Assembly (NCBI GenBank): GCA_016841245.1
Contig: JAENZN010000010.1
Location: forward strand, 1 to 64,000
Direction of reading: 5' to 3'
Origin: Syntrophomonas sp.
GTDB taxonomy: Bacteria > Bacillota > Syntrophomonadia > Syntrophomonadales > Syntrophomonadaceae
Length of the DNA: 64,000 nucleotides
The notes beneath the pieces were generated by a model. The model saw only the letters and a program-made list of their open reading frames with translations, was not told the origin of the DNA and did not search any database. This document shows, in pieces, positions 54,433 to 63,535 of the stretch. Position numbers and translations under genes: made by a program. Each line of letters opens with the position of its first letter. Within the stretch, counting starts at the first letter, position 1.

Positions 54433-55509
54433 TCAGGTTAACGTGACCTTTATCGTGAGTTTCTCTACCTGGGCCTGCTCTGCGTTTATGATCCTAATTA
54501 CTGTCACCTGGACTGAATCTCCTACCTGTTTCTCTAAAATATAACCCTGTAGATCCAGTCCGGTAGTTATTTCGTTTCCGTCTATTTCACATATGACATC
54601 AAAGGCCTTTAATCCAACTTTATCAGCTGCACTTCCGGTTTGCGGTTCGATTATTACCCCTCCATTAATGGGAAGTTCAAAATACCTGGCTTTTTCTTTA
54701 CTTATCTCGCCGATAACTCTTATGCCCATCATAGGCCGGGTTACTTGGCCATTATTTTTCAATTCTTCTATTACTGTTTTAACTTGATTGGAAGGGATGG
54801 AAAAACCCATTCCTTCAAAACCGCTTTCAGCAATTTTTATGGTATTGATCCCAATTAATTCGCCATCCAGATTCACCAGGGCTCCCCCGGAATTACCGGG
54901 ATTGATCGCTGCATCGGTTTGTATCAATCTAAATAAAAATCCTTCTTCCGTTGTTAACAACCGATTTAAGCCGCTGACTATTCCTGATGTTACTGATCTC
55001 GCAAACCTGAGGCCCAGCGGATTGCCGATGGCTATAACTTCCTGGCCTACTACTAAGTGTTCCGAATCTCCAAATTTGATGGGGGTAACATGATTATCAA
55101 CTTTTACTTTGATAACCGCCAAATCAGTCTGGGGATCGGTACCAATCACTTCCGCCTGTTCTTCGTTGCCATCGGCCAGGGTCACGGTTAAAGTGTCGGC
55201 CCCCTTAACCACATGATTATTAGTTACTATATGGCCTTCATTATCCAGGATAACTCCTGACCCGGTAGACTCTACTGTATTCTGAGCGAACATATCTCCA
55301 TCCCGGCTCAGGTTACTGATTCCCACTATCGAAGGACTGACCTGGGTGGCAACGTCACTTATTCGCCCCCTATAAACCTGGTCTTCGTTATTCAAAATGC
55401 TCTGGCTTTTTTCGGTCAGGTTATAACTTTGACTTGCATACCAGAACGTACCTAGCCCTATGCTGAAGAAGGTAAAAAATGCTATTATTAGTCGCGTGTT
55501 TCTGCCCAT
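54433..55509 (-). CDS. HtrA/DegP-type serine protease with PDZ domain
   Basis: A 358-residue S1C protease: N-terminal anchor (about 7-27), then the triad His in VTNNHVVKG, Asp in TDLAVIKV and Ser in INPGNSGGALVNLDG, followed by one PDZ domain (GGVIIEPQTGSAADKVGLKAFDVICEIDG ... GDSVQVTVIR). It has one PDZ, like Bacillus HtrA/YkdA. The protease degrades misfolded envelope proteins. Its upstream region (55510-55700) is very AT-rich; no regulator box was identified. Confidence 0.93.
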   Translation of the reverse strand: MGRNTRLIIAFFTFFSIGLGTFWYASQSYNLTEKSQSILNNEDQVYRGRISDVATQVSPSIVGISNLSRDGDMFAQNTVESTGSGVILDNEGHIVTNNHVVKGADTLTVTLADGNEEQAEVIGTDPQTDLAVIKVKVDNHVTPIKFGDSEHLVVGQEVIAIGNPLGLRFARSVTSGIVSGLNRLLTTEEGFLFRLIQTDAAINPGNSGGALVNLDGELIGINTIKIAESGFEGMGFSIPSNQVKTVIEELKNNGQVTRPMMGIRVIGEISKEKARYFELPINGGVIIEPQTGSAADKVGLKAFDVICEIDGNEITTGLDLQGYILEKQVGDSVQVTVIRIINAEQAQVEKLTIKVTLT

Positions 55510-56016
55510 TGGGTTCCCTCCTGAAGAAAACTTGTTTTTTCATTTGCTTAGCTGGCTAATCATTAAAAATAGCTTTATCCTCAGAAAATAAATTATACGG
55601 TATAATATATTCCATCCCAACCAATTAGTAAATAAAATTTATTTGTTGGCAATATATACATAAATATTTAGGTCTAATTGGGATTTTCGATTCTAATAAT
55701 TGTCATATATCAAATTATTTTTATATCTTAAAAATTACTATATTACACGTTTTACAAACAGTATCTAATTAATTAAGAGATTCGATCGATACTGACTTAA
55801 TGGTTCAGGGAACAATTGCTTTTACAATTCGGTTGGAAATGATTATGGGTCGGCCGCAGGGGTTGCTGCATATAACACAAGCAGGGGCGAACAGCTGTAT
55901 CGTCTATCGTCCCTGCTTGATTTCAATTGTTTTTTCCCGGTTTTTTAGTCCGAAGGCCAAAAGCTGCCTGGCTCCGATGAATATCGGTTTTGATGGTTGG
56001 TTCTGCTGTTTGGGTC
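55510..56016. other. AT-rich interval between htrA and murA
   Basis: No gene can be supported. A 9-bp perfect stem CAAGCAGGG / CCCTGCTTG spans 55878-55919; on the plus strand it precedes a T-rich stretch. A short CCGAT/ATCGG hairpin lies near 55975-55990. On the minus strand, neither is followed by a clear T-tract that would mark the murA terminator. Confidence 0.5.
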
Positions 56017-57267
56017 CTACTTTACTTCTGCCCCCAGGGAGATCAATTTATCAGTAAGGTTTTCGTAGCCTCTGAATATATGGATGGCATTATCAATTTC
56101 AGTTTCTCCGTCCGCTACTAGTGCTCCCAGAACCAGAGCCGCTCCAGCTCTCAAATCAGTAGCTTTAACCCTGGCTCCACACAGTTTACTTACTCCCTCA
56201 ACAACAGCAGTATGGCCTTCAACCTTAATTTTAGCTCCCATACGTTTTAATTCATCAACTATCTGAAAGCGGTTTTCAAATACGTTTTCTACTATTATGC
56301 TGGAACCCTGGCTGATGCATAATAATGCCATCATCTGCGATTGCATGTCCGTTGGAAACCCAGGATACGGCAAAGTTTTAATATCAACTGGACGAATATA
56401 GGGTCCAGCTTTAACCACTATACCCTGATCGTTTTCTTCCACCCGGGCTCCTGTTTCCTGCAGCTTGGCAATGATCGGATGCAGGTGAGTAGGAATGACA
56501 TTTTCCACCAGGACTTCTCCTCCGGTAATAGCTGCAGATATCATATAGGTTCCCGCTTCAATGCGATCAGGAATTATGGCGTAACGCCCGGCGGTTAATT
56601 TCTGGGCCCCCTCTACCTTTATTACGTCGGTGCCGGCCCCGCGGATACGAGCTCCCATGGAGTTCAGGTAATTAGCCAGATCAACGATCTCCGGTTCCTT
56701 AGCGGCGTTTTCAATTATACTGGTGCCTGGCGTTCTAGCCGCCATCATGATAATATTTTCAGTAGCACCTACGCTGGGAAAATCAAGATACACCCTAGCT
56801 CCACCCGGAGTATTAGCACAGGCATATATATAACCATGCTCGATTTGAGTCTGAGCCCCTAGTGCTTGAAGACCTTTAATATGGAGATCCATTGGCCGAG
56901 AACCGATATCACATCCACCCGGCATGGAAATTACCGCTTCGCCGCTGCATCCCAGCATAGCCCCCAGAAATAAATTGGAAGCTCTCAATCGTTTGGCCAA
57001 CTCATAGGAAGTCCTGGTCTTGATCTTACTGGGATCTACAATTATTGATAAGCTGTTATCTTCATTCCATCTAGTTTGAGCCCCTATCTCATTTAGTATC
57101 TGTATCATTACTTCTACATCTCTTATGCGAGGCAGGTTATCCAGTATAGTTTCTCCCTCGGCCATTATGCTGGCCGCCATGATTACCAACCCGGCATTCT
57201 TGGCACCACTGACACGGACTTTACCGTTTAATGGTTTTCCCCCTTTGATAAAGAGAGTATCTTTCAC
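56017..57267 (-). CDS. murA: UDP-N-acetylglucosamine 1-carboxyvinyltransferase
   Basis: First committed step of peptidoglycan synthesis (enolpyruvate transfer from PEP to UDP-GlcNAc). The 416 residues show GAKNAGL (K23/N24), the fosfomycin-binding catalytic Cys (C119) in MPGGCDIGSRPMDLH, FPSVGATENI, IPDRIEAGTYM, YPGFPTDMQSQ and LRAGAALVLG. Cysteine rather than aspartate at 119 predicts fosfomycin sensitivity of this target. It lies downstream of the gluzincin-type gene in the same direction. Confidence 0.95.
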   Translation of the reverse strand: MKDTLFIKGGKPLNGKVRVSGAKNAGLVIMAASIMAEGETILDNLPRIRDVEVMIQILNEIGAQTRWNEDNSLSIIVDPSKIKTRTSYELAKRLRASNLFLGAMLGCSGEAVISMPGGCDIGSRPMDLHIKGLQALGAQTQIEHGYIYACANTPGGARVYLDFPSVGATENIIMMAARTPGTSIIENAAKEPEIVDLANYLNSMGARIRGAGTDVIKVEGAQKLTAGRYAIIPDRIEAGTYMISAAITGGEVLVENVIPTHLHPIIAKLQETGARVEENDQGIVVKAGPYIRPVDIKTLPYPGFPTDMQSQMMALLCISQGSSIIVENVFENRFQIVDELKRMGAKIKVEGHTAVVEGVSKLCGARVKATDLRAGAALVLGALVADGETEIDNAIHIFRGYENLTDKLISLGAEVK

Positions 57268-57292
57268 TGATTACACCTCTCAACTCTAAATA

Positions 57293-58120
57293 TTATAAAC
57301 TCTGCAAAAAATTGCTTTCAAATGTCTTATAATCAATTCCCAGCGATTTAAATACAGCATCTTCCATGCTGTTACCCTCACCCAGACAGTTTAATATATC
57401 CAGCAGACTCTCTTCTCCATAATTGTCAACCATGTATTCAACTACCTGCAGTGATTCCCAGTAAGCTATCTGCTGATCTAATTCATCAAAATTTTTATTC
57501 AGTTCGGCAAATTTATAATAAGCTGAGGCTTGCTCGGAAGATGGTTCTACAAATTCAAACCCCGTTAACTTCTTCTCCACATGTTGGGCAATTCCTTCTG
57601 TAAACCAGCGTGAATAATTTCCTTTTGTAATATCATCTACCAGCAAATGTGCAAACTCATGATACATCGGTCCTTCACCGGCAAATATTTTATGCCAGTC
57701 GCTTCCATTAATCCATTGCTGGGGAGATAGCAGCCTGATGGTACCTGCCCAGTAAACTCCCATGGCCTTTTCGTCCTTGTCCCACCCAAAGCTTTTAGCC
57801 AGACTGGAACTGTCAGGATATATGATAATAGTGGTTTTATAATCAGGTTTACGGCCCATAAGATCTGAAACCTGGACATAGGCATCTTCCGCAGTTTGGC
57901 CTATCACTTCAACATAATCACCATCTACCTGGAGATATTTAATTTGAAAATGTTCTGTCTCTGTTTGTACAAAATTAGCTGTTTTCCAGGTTGTTTCCTG
58001 GGCCACGAAAGCCCTAACCACAGATTGGCTGTTCCTGGCGATTAATAGAGCCAGTAATAAAATTACTAGCAACAGCAAAAAACCATTTTTATATGGAGTA
58101 AGTACTTTAAGTGCGTTCAT
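57293..58120 (-). CDS. Membrane-anchored gluzincin-like (peptidase MA) protein
   Basis: A 275-residue protein: N-terminal membrane segment (about 12-30), then a peptidase-MA-like domain with the HExxH motif in MYHEFAHLLVDD and, about 20 residues later, WFTEGIAQHVEKK (third zinc ligand Glu). It is probably an exported zinc peptidase of unknown substrate. The leader contains an inverted repeat that covers the GGAGGGGAGGG ribosome site. Confidence 0.78.
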   Translation of the reverse strand: MNALKVLTPYKNGFLLLLVILLLALLIARNSQSVVRAFVAQETTWKTANFVQTETEHFQIKYLQVDGDYVEVIGQTAEDAYVQVSDLMGRKPDYKTTIIIYPDSSSLAKSFGWDKDEKAMGVYWAGTIRLLSPQQWINGSDWHKIFAGEGPMYHEFAHLLVDDITKGNYSRWFTEGIAQHVEKKLTGFEFVEPSSEQASAYYKFAELNKNFDELDQQIAYWESLQVVEYMVDNYGEESLLDILNCLGEGNSMEDAVFKSLGIDYKTFESNFLQSL

Positions 58121-58192
58121 AGTACTGACCCTCCCCTCCGATGACCATTATACTACGGGGAGAGGGGTCAAAGGGACGGCCAAATTATGGAA
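58121..58192 (-). promoter_or_regulatory. Leader hairpin sequestering a ribosome-binding site
   Basis: GACCCCTCTCCCC pairs with GGAGGGGAGGGTC (about 11 of 13 positions) around an 18-nt loop. The 3' arm contains the Shine-Dalgarno of the peptidase gene. This could repress translation until the structure opens, or be a weak trxB terminator. Confidence 0.45.
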
Positions 58193-59101
58193 CTATTCTT
58201 TTAGAAACTCGGTTACTGCAGCCGCAGCCATGGCTCCATCGCCAACTGCAGTTGATACCTGCCTCAACTTCTTGAAACGTACATCTCCCGCGGCAAAAAT
58301 ACCGGGGATGGAAGTCATCATGTTTTCATCGGTGACAATATATCCATTGGAAAGATCTAATAGGTCAGTAAAAAATTCACTGGCAGGTATCATTCCAATG
58401 CTTACAAAAACACCTTCTACTTCCAAATTCTCTTCTTGTCCAGTTTTCACATCATATAAAACCAGATTTTTCATCATGGTGTTATCACCTTGAATACGTT
58501 TTACAATCTTATTAAGCTTCAATTCGATTCTGGCATCTTTAAGCATTTTGTCCAGAGAAGTTTCATTGGCCCTGAATCCTTCGCGCCGGTGAACCAGATA
58601 TACTTTAGAAGCTATATCCGATAAATAGAGGGCTTCTTTTATCGCCGAATCACCGCCGCCGATTACCGCTACCGGGCTTTTTTGAAAGAATAGTCCGTCA
58701 CAGGTAGCGCAGTAGGAAACACCCTTGCCGGTATATTCCTTTTCCCCTGCCACTTCCAGTTCCCTCCTGCGCGCCCCGGCCGCAATAATAAGAGCCCGTC
58801 CCTGGTACTGGCCTTGTGAGGTTATTACGGTCTGGATCCCATCGCTGGAGGTTATACCACGCACTTCGTCATAGACTAATTCTGCTCCAAAGTTCTCGGC
58901 CTGCTCTAGGAACAGGGCCATTAATTCTCCTCCGTTAATACCCTGGGGAAAACCAGGATAGTTTTCTATCATATCTGTGATCCCAGCATTGCCCCCGGGT
59001 ATATTGGATTCCAGTATTAGAGTTTTTAGTTTGGCCCTGCCAGTATAAATAGCCGCGGTTAACCCGGCTGGGCCAGCACCAATAATTATTACATCGTACA
59101 T
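58193..59101 (-). CDS. trxB: Thioredoxin reductase
   Basis: Low-molecular-weight NADPH-type flavoenzyme reducing thioredoxin. The 302 residues have FAD motif IIGAGPAGLTAA, the redox pair C131/C134 in YCATCDG, NAD(P)-binding GGGDSAIKEA with HRREGFRA, and the C-terminal FAD motif GIFAAGDVRFKKLRQVSTAVGDGA. HRRxxFR favours NADPH. AAAGGAG precedes the ATG. A group II intron sits directly upstream. Confidence 0.95.
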   Translation of the reverse strand: MYDVIIIGAGPAGLTAAIYTGRAKLKTLILESNIPGGNAGITDMIENYPGFPQGINGGELMALFLEQAENFGAELVYDEVRGITSSDGIQTVITSQGQYQGRALIIAAGARRRELEVAGEKEYTGKGVSYCATCDGLFFQKSPVAVIGGGDSAIKEALYLSDIASKVYLVHRREGFRANETSLDKMLKDARIELKLNKIVKRIQGDNTMMKNLVLYDVKTGQEENLEVEGVFVSIGMIPASEFFTDLLDLSNGYIVTDENMMTSIPGIFAAGDVRFKKLRQVSTAVGDGAMAAAAVTEFLKE

Positions 59102-59125
59102 GTTTTTCTCCTTTCATGAAATCAA

Positions 59126-60177
59126 GTAGGAGGGGGCGACTAACCTCCGTCCTCTCACACCACACGTAAGTACCGTTCGGTATACGGCTGTTCATGTGGA
59201 TTAACGAAGTATCTGATACGTTTCAAATAAGCTGACTAGCCCTTGGTCTCGACAGTAAGCGAGTCCGAGGGCTTTATTCGCCTGGGGAGTATTTGATAGC
59301 CTCCAATAGGCCTTCCTTGAACGGCTTATCAAACTAGCCCATTCTTGTGGAATTCCCAAAGCCACCAGGTTCCTGCGTTTGGTTTTAGGTTTCTTCCATT
59401 GTTTTAACAGACACATCCTGAGTCTTCTTCTAATCCATTCATCCAGAGATTTTAAAACGCTGGAAGTGTCTATTAATTGGAAGTCCCCTATCCAGTCTCG
59501 CAGATACTGCCTTAACCTTTCTATTCGGTCATCCATGCTGATTCCCCATCTGCGGCTGGTTATCTTTCGCATTTTATCTTTGAGCCGTCTTACGGTCTGG
59601 GGGGCCAGTCTGACCTTCGCTTCCTTCTGTGAAGTAAACGAAAATCCCAGGTATTTTCTCTTCCAGGGGCGATCTACCGCGCTCTTCTGCTGGTTGACTT
59701 TCAGCTTCAATTGTCCTTCTACAAATTTCCTTACACTTTCCATTGCTCTTTGCTCGGCTCTTTTTGCTCTTTACATAGATGTTTCCATCGTCCGCATAGC
59801 GGGTAAATTTATGGCCTTGTTTCTCCTGTTCTTTGTCCAGGTCATCCAGCATAATGTTTGCCAGTAGCGGACTTAATGGGCCTCCTTGGGGAGTTCCTTC
59901 TTCGCTTGCTACTTTGCAGCCATTTACCATAATTCCTGCTTCCAGATACCGGCGGATTTAGCTTGAGTACTCGTTTGTTTTTTACCTTAGCTTTGATTTG
60001 CAAGCTCATCCAACTGCTCTTAGCCTGATGTGGTTCCTGTTCGTCAGACCGGAGATTTGCCGCTGACTTCCTTCAGATTCTGCGTTACCGCAGACACCCT
60101 TGTCTTAAGCTAACGGCTACTGCTACCTTCGCCGTTCGGGACTTTCACCCTAGAGCCAGCGCCCATACCGGGCGCAC
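59126..60177 (-). mobile_element. Degenerate group II intron
   Basis: On the minus strand the element begins GTGCGCCCGG (60177). It contains domain I-type sequence (GGTGAAAGTCCCGAACGGCGAAGG, GCGGTAACGC, AATCTGAAGGAAG in separate stretches), the remains of an intron-encoded RT, a domain V-like hairpin near 59161-59194 with the AGC triad, domain VI, and the 3' end CCTAC (59126). Its length is ~1.05 kb versus about 2 kb for complete relatives. It is inserted immediately after the terminator of the M23 gene and 25 bp before trxB. Loss of RT domains makes autonomous movement impossible. Confidence 0.9.
59201..59968 (-). pseudogene. Truncated, frameshifted group II intron reverse transcriptase
   Basis: Frame 1 (about 59574-59968) keeps RT motifs RRYLEAGIMVNG, EEGTPQGGPLSPLLANIMLDDLD and HKFTRYADDGNIYVKS. 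After a frameshift near 59740 the other frame continues MESVRKFVEGQLKLKVNQQKSAVDRPWKRKYLGFSF, the maturase domain X and the end GYLxx-like RKAYWRLSN ... GLAYCRDQGLVSLFETYQILR. The first ~170 residues (RT0-RT4) are missing, and no endonuclease domain follows. Confidence 0.88.
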
Positions 60178-60178
60178 A

Positions 60179-60213
60179 AATAAAAAGCCCTGACCCATAC
60201 GGATCAGGGTTTT
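60179..60213 (-). terminator. Terminator of the LysM-G5-M23 gene (intron insertion site)
   Basis: On the minus strand CCCTGATCCGTATGGGTCAGGG with stem CCCTGA/TCAGGG, followed by CTTTTTATTT. The group II intron starts at the next base or two (60177). Confidence 0.92.
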
Positions 60214-60222
60214 CGAATTAAC

Positions 60223-61563
60223 CTACCTTAAATAGTTTAAGGGATTTTGAAAACTGCCGTACACTTGAACCTCAAAATGCAAATGCGGTCCGGTACTTCT
60301 ACCTGTATTTCCAAGTGTTGCTATAGTCTGCCCTTTTTCCACCTTCTGGCCTACAGAAGCGGTAAAACCATCACAATGCGCATAGCGGGTTTCAATCCCA
60401 TTGCCATGATTAACAATCATGAAGTTACCGTATCCGCCCTGCCATCCAGCGTATGTTACATAGCCGCTGTCCGCTGCTTTGATAGGGGTTCCTCTTGTGG
60501 TAGCGATGTCAATCCCGGTGTGTCCACTCCTATAATACTGGGTGATAGAACCATATACCGGCCAATCCAGGGTACCGGTTCCTCCGCCAGATCGGGATGC
60601 CACCTGCACCACCTGGGTACCTTTAATTATAACTTTGGTAATTGGTTCTTTAATAATATCTTCTTCCAATATCTCTCTATCTTGCACCACTCCGTTTACC
60701 AGGGTAGCTGTATAGGCTATGTGCTTCTGACCATCCAAGCCGGCCTGTTTGACTTTAATACTGGAAGAAGCTTTGTCCGCTATTACCTCGGTCTCATAGG
60801 GGATGGCTTCCGTTTTCTCTCCTTCTACTTTAGTTAAAACACTTATGTAAGGTTTACTTTTCTCTAAAATAAGTTCCTGCCCTAGGTGGAGGTCTTCTGT
60901 CTTCAAGTTGTTGGCATTAATGATATCATCCACATACATATCGTTCTTGCGAGCAATCAGCCACAGACAGTCGCCTTCTTCAACAATGTATTTTTGGGGG
61001 GCAGATGTCCCGGTAGTTATAAGATTATTAGCCTCTTCCATGGATAAAACGTCTTCTGGGTCAGCCAGCCCGTCTTTGATTTCAACGTCTTCTGCGAAAG
61101 ATACTTCCAGCAGTTTTTCATTCTGATCCACCTGGGTATATTCATCTTTCAGGTCCTCTAGCAGCTGTTTAGCCTGTTCGTCCTTTCCCATATAGGCTAT
61201 TATTTCCCCATCGACACTAATCGCTGCCACCGGAGCCTTGATATCCAATTCTTTTAAAAGAACCTCTTTTATTTCATCTTCCGGGGTAATCGCACCTGGG
61301 AGTGCCCAGGTTTTTTTATACTCAAATACATTGCATATCTTCATTTCGCCATCATATTGATCATTAATTTCTGCTTCAATCTGGGTTCTTATATGATCTA
61401 CTTGATCACAGGATTTAACCAATATTTTTTTGTTATCATCTATATATACTGCATAAGCTGACGTCTGTGACCCTATCAAACCCACTACCAACAACGTAAC
61501 GATTACAAGAGATACAGATACCATTGGTAATCTATCCCTGTACTTACTAAAATTTGTTATCAT
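60223..61563 (-). CDS. LysM, G5 and M23 domain wall peptidase
   Basis: A 446-residue protein: N-terminal membrane/signal segment (about 15-37), an extended region (40-190), one LysM (YIVEEGDCLWLIARKNDMYVDDIINANNL..., about 193-237), a G5 domain (EGEKTEAIPYETEVIADKASSSIKVKQAG ..., about 245-320) and an M23 peptidase (HTGIDIATTRGTPIKAADSGYVTYAGWQGGYGNFMIVNHGNG ... YAHC ... HLHFEV). The zinc ligands H, D and HxH are present. This domain order occurs in Clostridia wall hydrolases. It cleaves peptidoglycan peptide bonds. Confidence 0.92.
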   Translation of the reverse strand: MITNFSKYRDRLPMVSVSLVIVTLLVVGLIGSQTSAYAVYIDDNKKILVKSCDQVDHIRTQIEAEINDQYDGEMKICNVFEYKKTWALPGAITPEDEIKEVLLKELDIKAPVAAISVDGEIIAYMGKDEQAKQLLEDLKDEYTQVDQNEKLLEVSFAEDVEIKDGLADPEDVLSMEEANNLITTGTSAPQKYIVEEGDCLWLIARKNDMYVDDIINANNLKTEDLHLGQELILEKSKPYISVLTKVEGEKTEAIPYETEVIADKASSSIKVKQAGLDGQKHIAYTATLVNGVVQDREILEEDIIKEPITKVIIKGTQVVQVASRSGGGTGTLDWPVYGSITQYYRSGHTGIDIATTRGTPIKAADSGYVTYAGWQGGYGNFMIVNHGNGIETRYAHCDGFTASVGQKVEKGQTIATLGNTGRSTGPHLHFEVQVYGSFQNPLNYLR

Positions 61564-61641
61564 AAAAAAATTCTCCCTGTATTTAATGCCCTTTCAGAAT
61601 TCGATTTTAACCTCTAAATTTCCTTCTTTCTGAATCATTTT

Positions 61642-63024
61642 TTACATTTTGCCCGCCATTTGTTTTCTTAAATCCAGATAAATCGCACCTTCTATTCGCT
61701 TCTTATGCATCTCACAGCTCACCTGGTGAGGCTTCTTTAAGTCCATGCTCTGATAATAAGTATTGGCATGGCAGCCACCACCACAAAAATACCTGGCCCA
61801 GCACTCCTTGCATTCTTTGTCCTGGAGCTGATTGTTAGCAAAATCTTGTCTGATTTGATGGTTCTTGATCCCATGGAAGATATCCCCCATATAAAAAGCA
61901 AGGTCTCCCACAAATTGGTGACAGGGATAAATATCTCCCTCAGGAGTCACTACCAGATATTCAATCCCTGCCCCGCACCCGGTTACCCGTTTAGCCAGGC
62001 AGGCTCCTCTTTGCAAGTTAAGATTATAATGGAAGAACTCAATTTCTTTTCCCTGTATATAATTTTCTAGCAAGACCTCCGTAAGTCTTTCGTATTCGTC
62101 TAGAACACGCGGTAAATCCTGTTCCTGAATGGAGTAACCATTATCCGGTCCAACTGCTGGTTCCAGGGATATACAATCAAAGCCCAGCTCGATTAGATGT
62201 TCCAGATCTTTGGAAAAATCGATGTTTTTCTGGGTGAAGGTCCCCCGGGTAAAATAGCTGATGGGATGACGAGCCACCATCTTCTGAATACGAGGCACAA
62301 TCAGATCGTAGGTCCCTTCTCCGTTATTTAAAATACGGCAGCAGTCATTGGTGGATTTTCTTCCATCCAGAGATAAAATAACGCTAATATCATTTTCTAT
62401 GACCCAATCAATAATATTGTCTTCTAAAAGAACCGCATTGGTAGTGAGGGTGAAATTAAACCGCTTACCGGTTTCCTTTTCCCGCTCCCGGCAGAAGATA
62501 ACCAGGTCTTTCAGCATATCTGCCACCAGCAGAGGTTCGCCACCAAAAAAGTCTACCTCTAAGTTTTTTATCTGACCGCTATTTTCCAATAAAAAATCCA
62601 TAGCTTGCTTGGCTGTTTCCAGGGTCATTAAAGCTGGTTTCATTCCAAAATCACCCTGGGCAGCAAAACAGTATTCACATTTCATATTACAGGCATGCGC
62701 TACATTGAGGCATATAGCTTTAACTTTCATCGATAACAAATCAACCTTAGGAATTTCAGTTTCCGAGAACAAAGCCCCATGTTTTTGCAAGCGGCTCAAT
62801 TCCTCCAGCGCATCTGAGATATCATCGTACGAAAAAGACTTTTCGGTTTCGGCAACAGCCCTGTCAATGTATCCCTTATGTTCTATAATATTCTTAAAAA
62901 GTAAATTTGATAATCCATCCAGTAGATGAATAGCTCCGCTGTTAACATCCAGCAGAATATTCAAATCATCCCACGAGTATAAGTGTATATGGGCACTAAA
63001 ATCATAGTTCTTTAATGATTTCAT
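61642..63024 (-). CDS. SCIFF radical SAM maturase
   Basis: A 460-residue radical SAM/SPASM protein that forms Cys-to-alpha-carbon (Thr in the CteB case) thioether bonds on the SCIFF precursor. An N-terminal RiPP-recognition-like domain (1-95) leads to the [4Fe-4S] motif C112/C116/C119 (ACNMKCEYCF), FFGGEPLL, LTTNAVLL, and a SPASM region binding further clusters (GACLAKRVTGCGAG, YPCHQFVG, CKECWARYFCGGGCHAN, CEMHKKR). ATG 63024 with GGGAGGAAC is chosen; the open frame further upstream overlaps the precursor gene. An intervening terminator lies before it. Confidence 0.95.
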   Translation of the reverse strand: MKSLKNYDFSAHIHLYSWDDLNILLDVNSGAIHLLDGLSNLLFKNIIEHKGYIDRAVAETEKSFSYDDISDALEELSRLQKHGALFSETEIPKVDLLSMKVKAICLNVAHACNMKCEYCFAAQGDFGMKPALMTLETAKQAMDFLLENSGQIKNLEVDFFGGEPLLVADMLKDLVIFCREREKETGKRFNFTLTTNAVLLEDNIIDWVIENDISVILSLDGRKSTNDCCRILNNGEGTYDLIVPRIQKMVARHPISYFTRGTFTQKNIDFSKDLEHLIELGFDCISLEPAVGPDNGYSIQEQDLPRVLDEYERLTEVLLENYIQGKEIEFFHYNLNLQRGACLAKRVTGCGAGIEYLVVTPEGDIYPCHQFVGDLAFYMGDIFHGIKNHQIRQDFANNQLQDKECKECWARYFCGGGCHANTYYQSMDLKKPHQVSCEMHKKRIEGAIYLDLRKQMAGKM

Positions 63025-63058
63025 AAGGTTCCTCCCGGATAATATAGAAATTTCCACT

Positions 63059-63081
63059 AAAAAAAGGGGCACTAGCCCCTT
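63059..63081 (-). terminator. Attenuating terminator between SCIFF and its maturase
   Basis: On the minus strand GGGGC-TAGT-GCCCC followed by seven T, located 17 bp past the precursor stop and about 34 bp before the maturase ATG. It would make the peptide transcript more abundant than that of the enzyme. Confidence 0.88.
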
Positions 63082-63097
63082 ATCTCTTTTCTTAAAC

Positions 63098-63244
63098 TTA
63101 ATCCCGGTTTTTACACGATTGATTTCCAACCGTACAGGATGTCTTACAAGCAGATTGACATGATGTTGCACATTCCCGGCAATTAATATCCTGAACTGCC
63201 CTTTTCAGGTTAGGTTTTATCATAGTAATAATATGTTTACTCAT
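63098..63244 (-). CDS. scfA: SCIFF (ranthipeptide) precursor peptide
   Basis: A 48-residue peptide. The N-terminal leader-like part (MSKHIITMIKPNLKRAVQDIN) precedes six cysteines at 22, 25, 29, 33, 37 and 44 (CRECATSC, QSACKTSC, TVGNQSC), the defining pattern of Six Cysteines In Forty-Five residues. It ends KNRD. ATG 63244 has GAGGAGAAAG at good distance. Peptides of this kind are thioether-crosslinked by the downstream maturase and are nearly universal in Clostridia. Their role has been linked to quorum-type control in some species. Confidence 0.96.
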   Translation of the reverse strand: MSKHIITMIKPNLKRAVQDINCRECATSCQSACKTSCTVGNQSCKNRD

Positions 63245-63438
63245 TATTTCTTTCTCCTCTCATAACTCTCTGGATATATACCTTCCAGGACTACCCCGTT
63301 CCGGGGCAACTAATGTGCCTTCATTTTATTACGGCACAATTAATGACGCAATACCTTATTCGCGTTCGCTCACCTTTTTAGTTTGGAGCCCTTTAGAGCA
63401 CTACTGATTCCACATTCGCTGCGCTCACAAGTAAACAA
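63245..63438. other. Leader region of the SCIFF operon
   Basis: No coding feature. A CCCCG-TT-CGGGG-like hairpin (63294-63307) and GTGCC/GGCAC arms (63316-63338) could form a leader structure on the minus strand. No consensus promoter is certain. Confidence 0.35.
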
Positions 63439-63513
63439 TGGAGCGGGAAAAGGGGTTCGAACCCTCGACACCCGGCTTGGGAAGCCGGTGCTCTACCACT
63501 GAGCTACTCCCGC
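63439..63513 (-). tRNA. tRNA-Gly (CCC)
   Basis: A complete cloverleaf with encoded CCA: acceptor GCGGGAG/TTCCCGC-like, D-arm, anticodon stem CCGGC/GCCGG with loop TTCCCAA (anticodon CCC), and T-arm GGTTCGAACC. Last of three tRNA genes on this strand. Confidence 0.95.
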
Positions 63514-63535
63514 CAATAAACTTGTAAAAATATAA

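Noticed and set aside
55800-56057. 85-codon frame between htrA and murA
   Set aside because: No ribosome site, overlaps the murA end, and composition does not resemble a protein.
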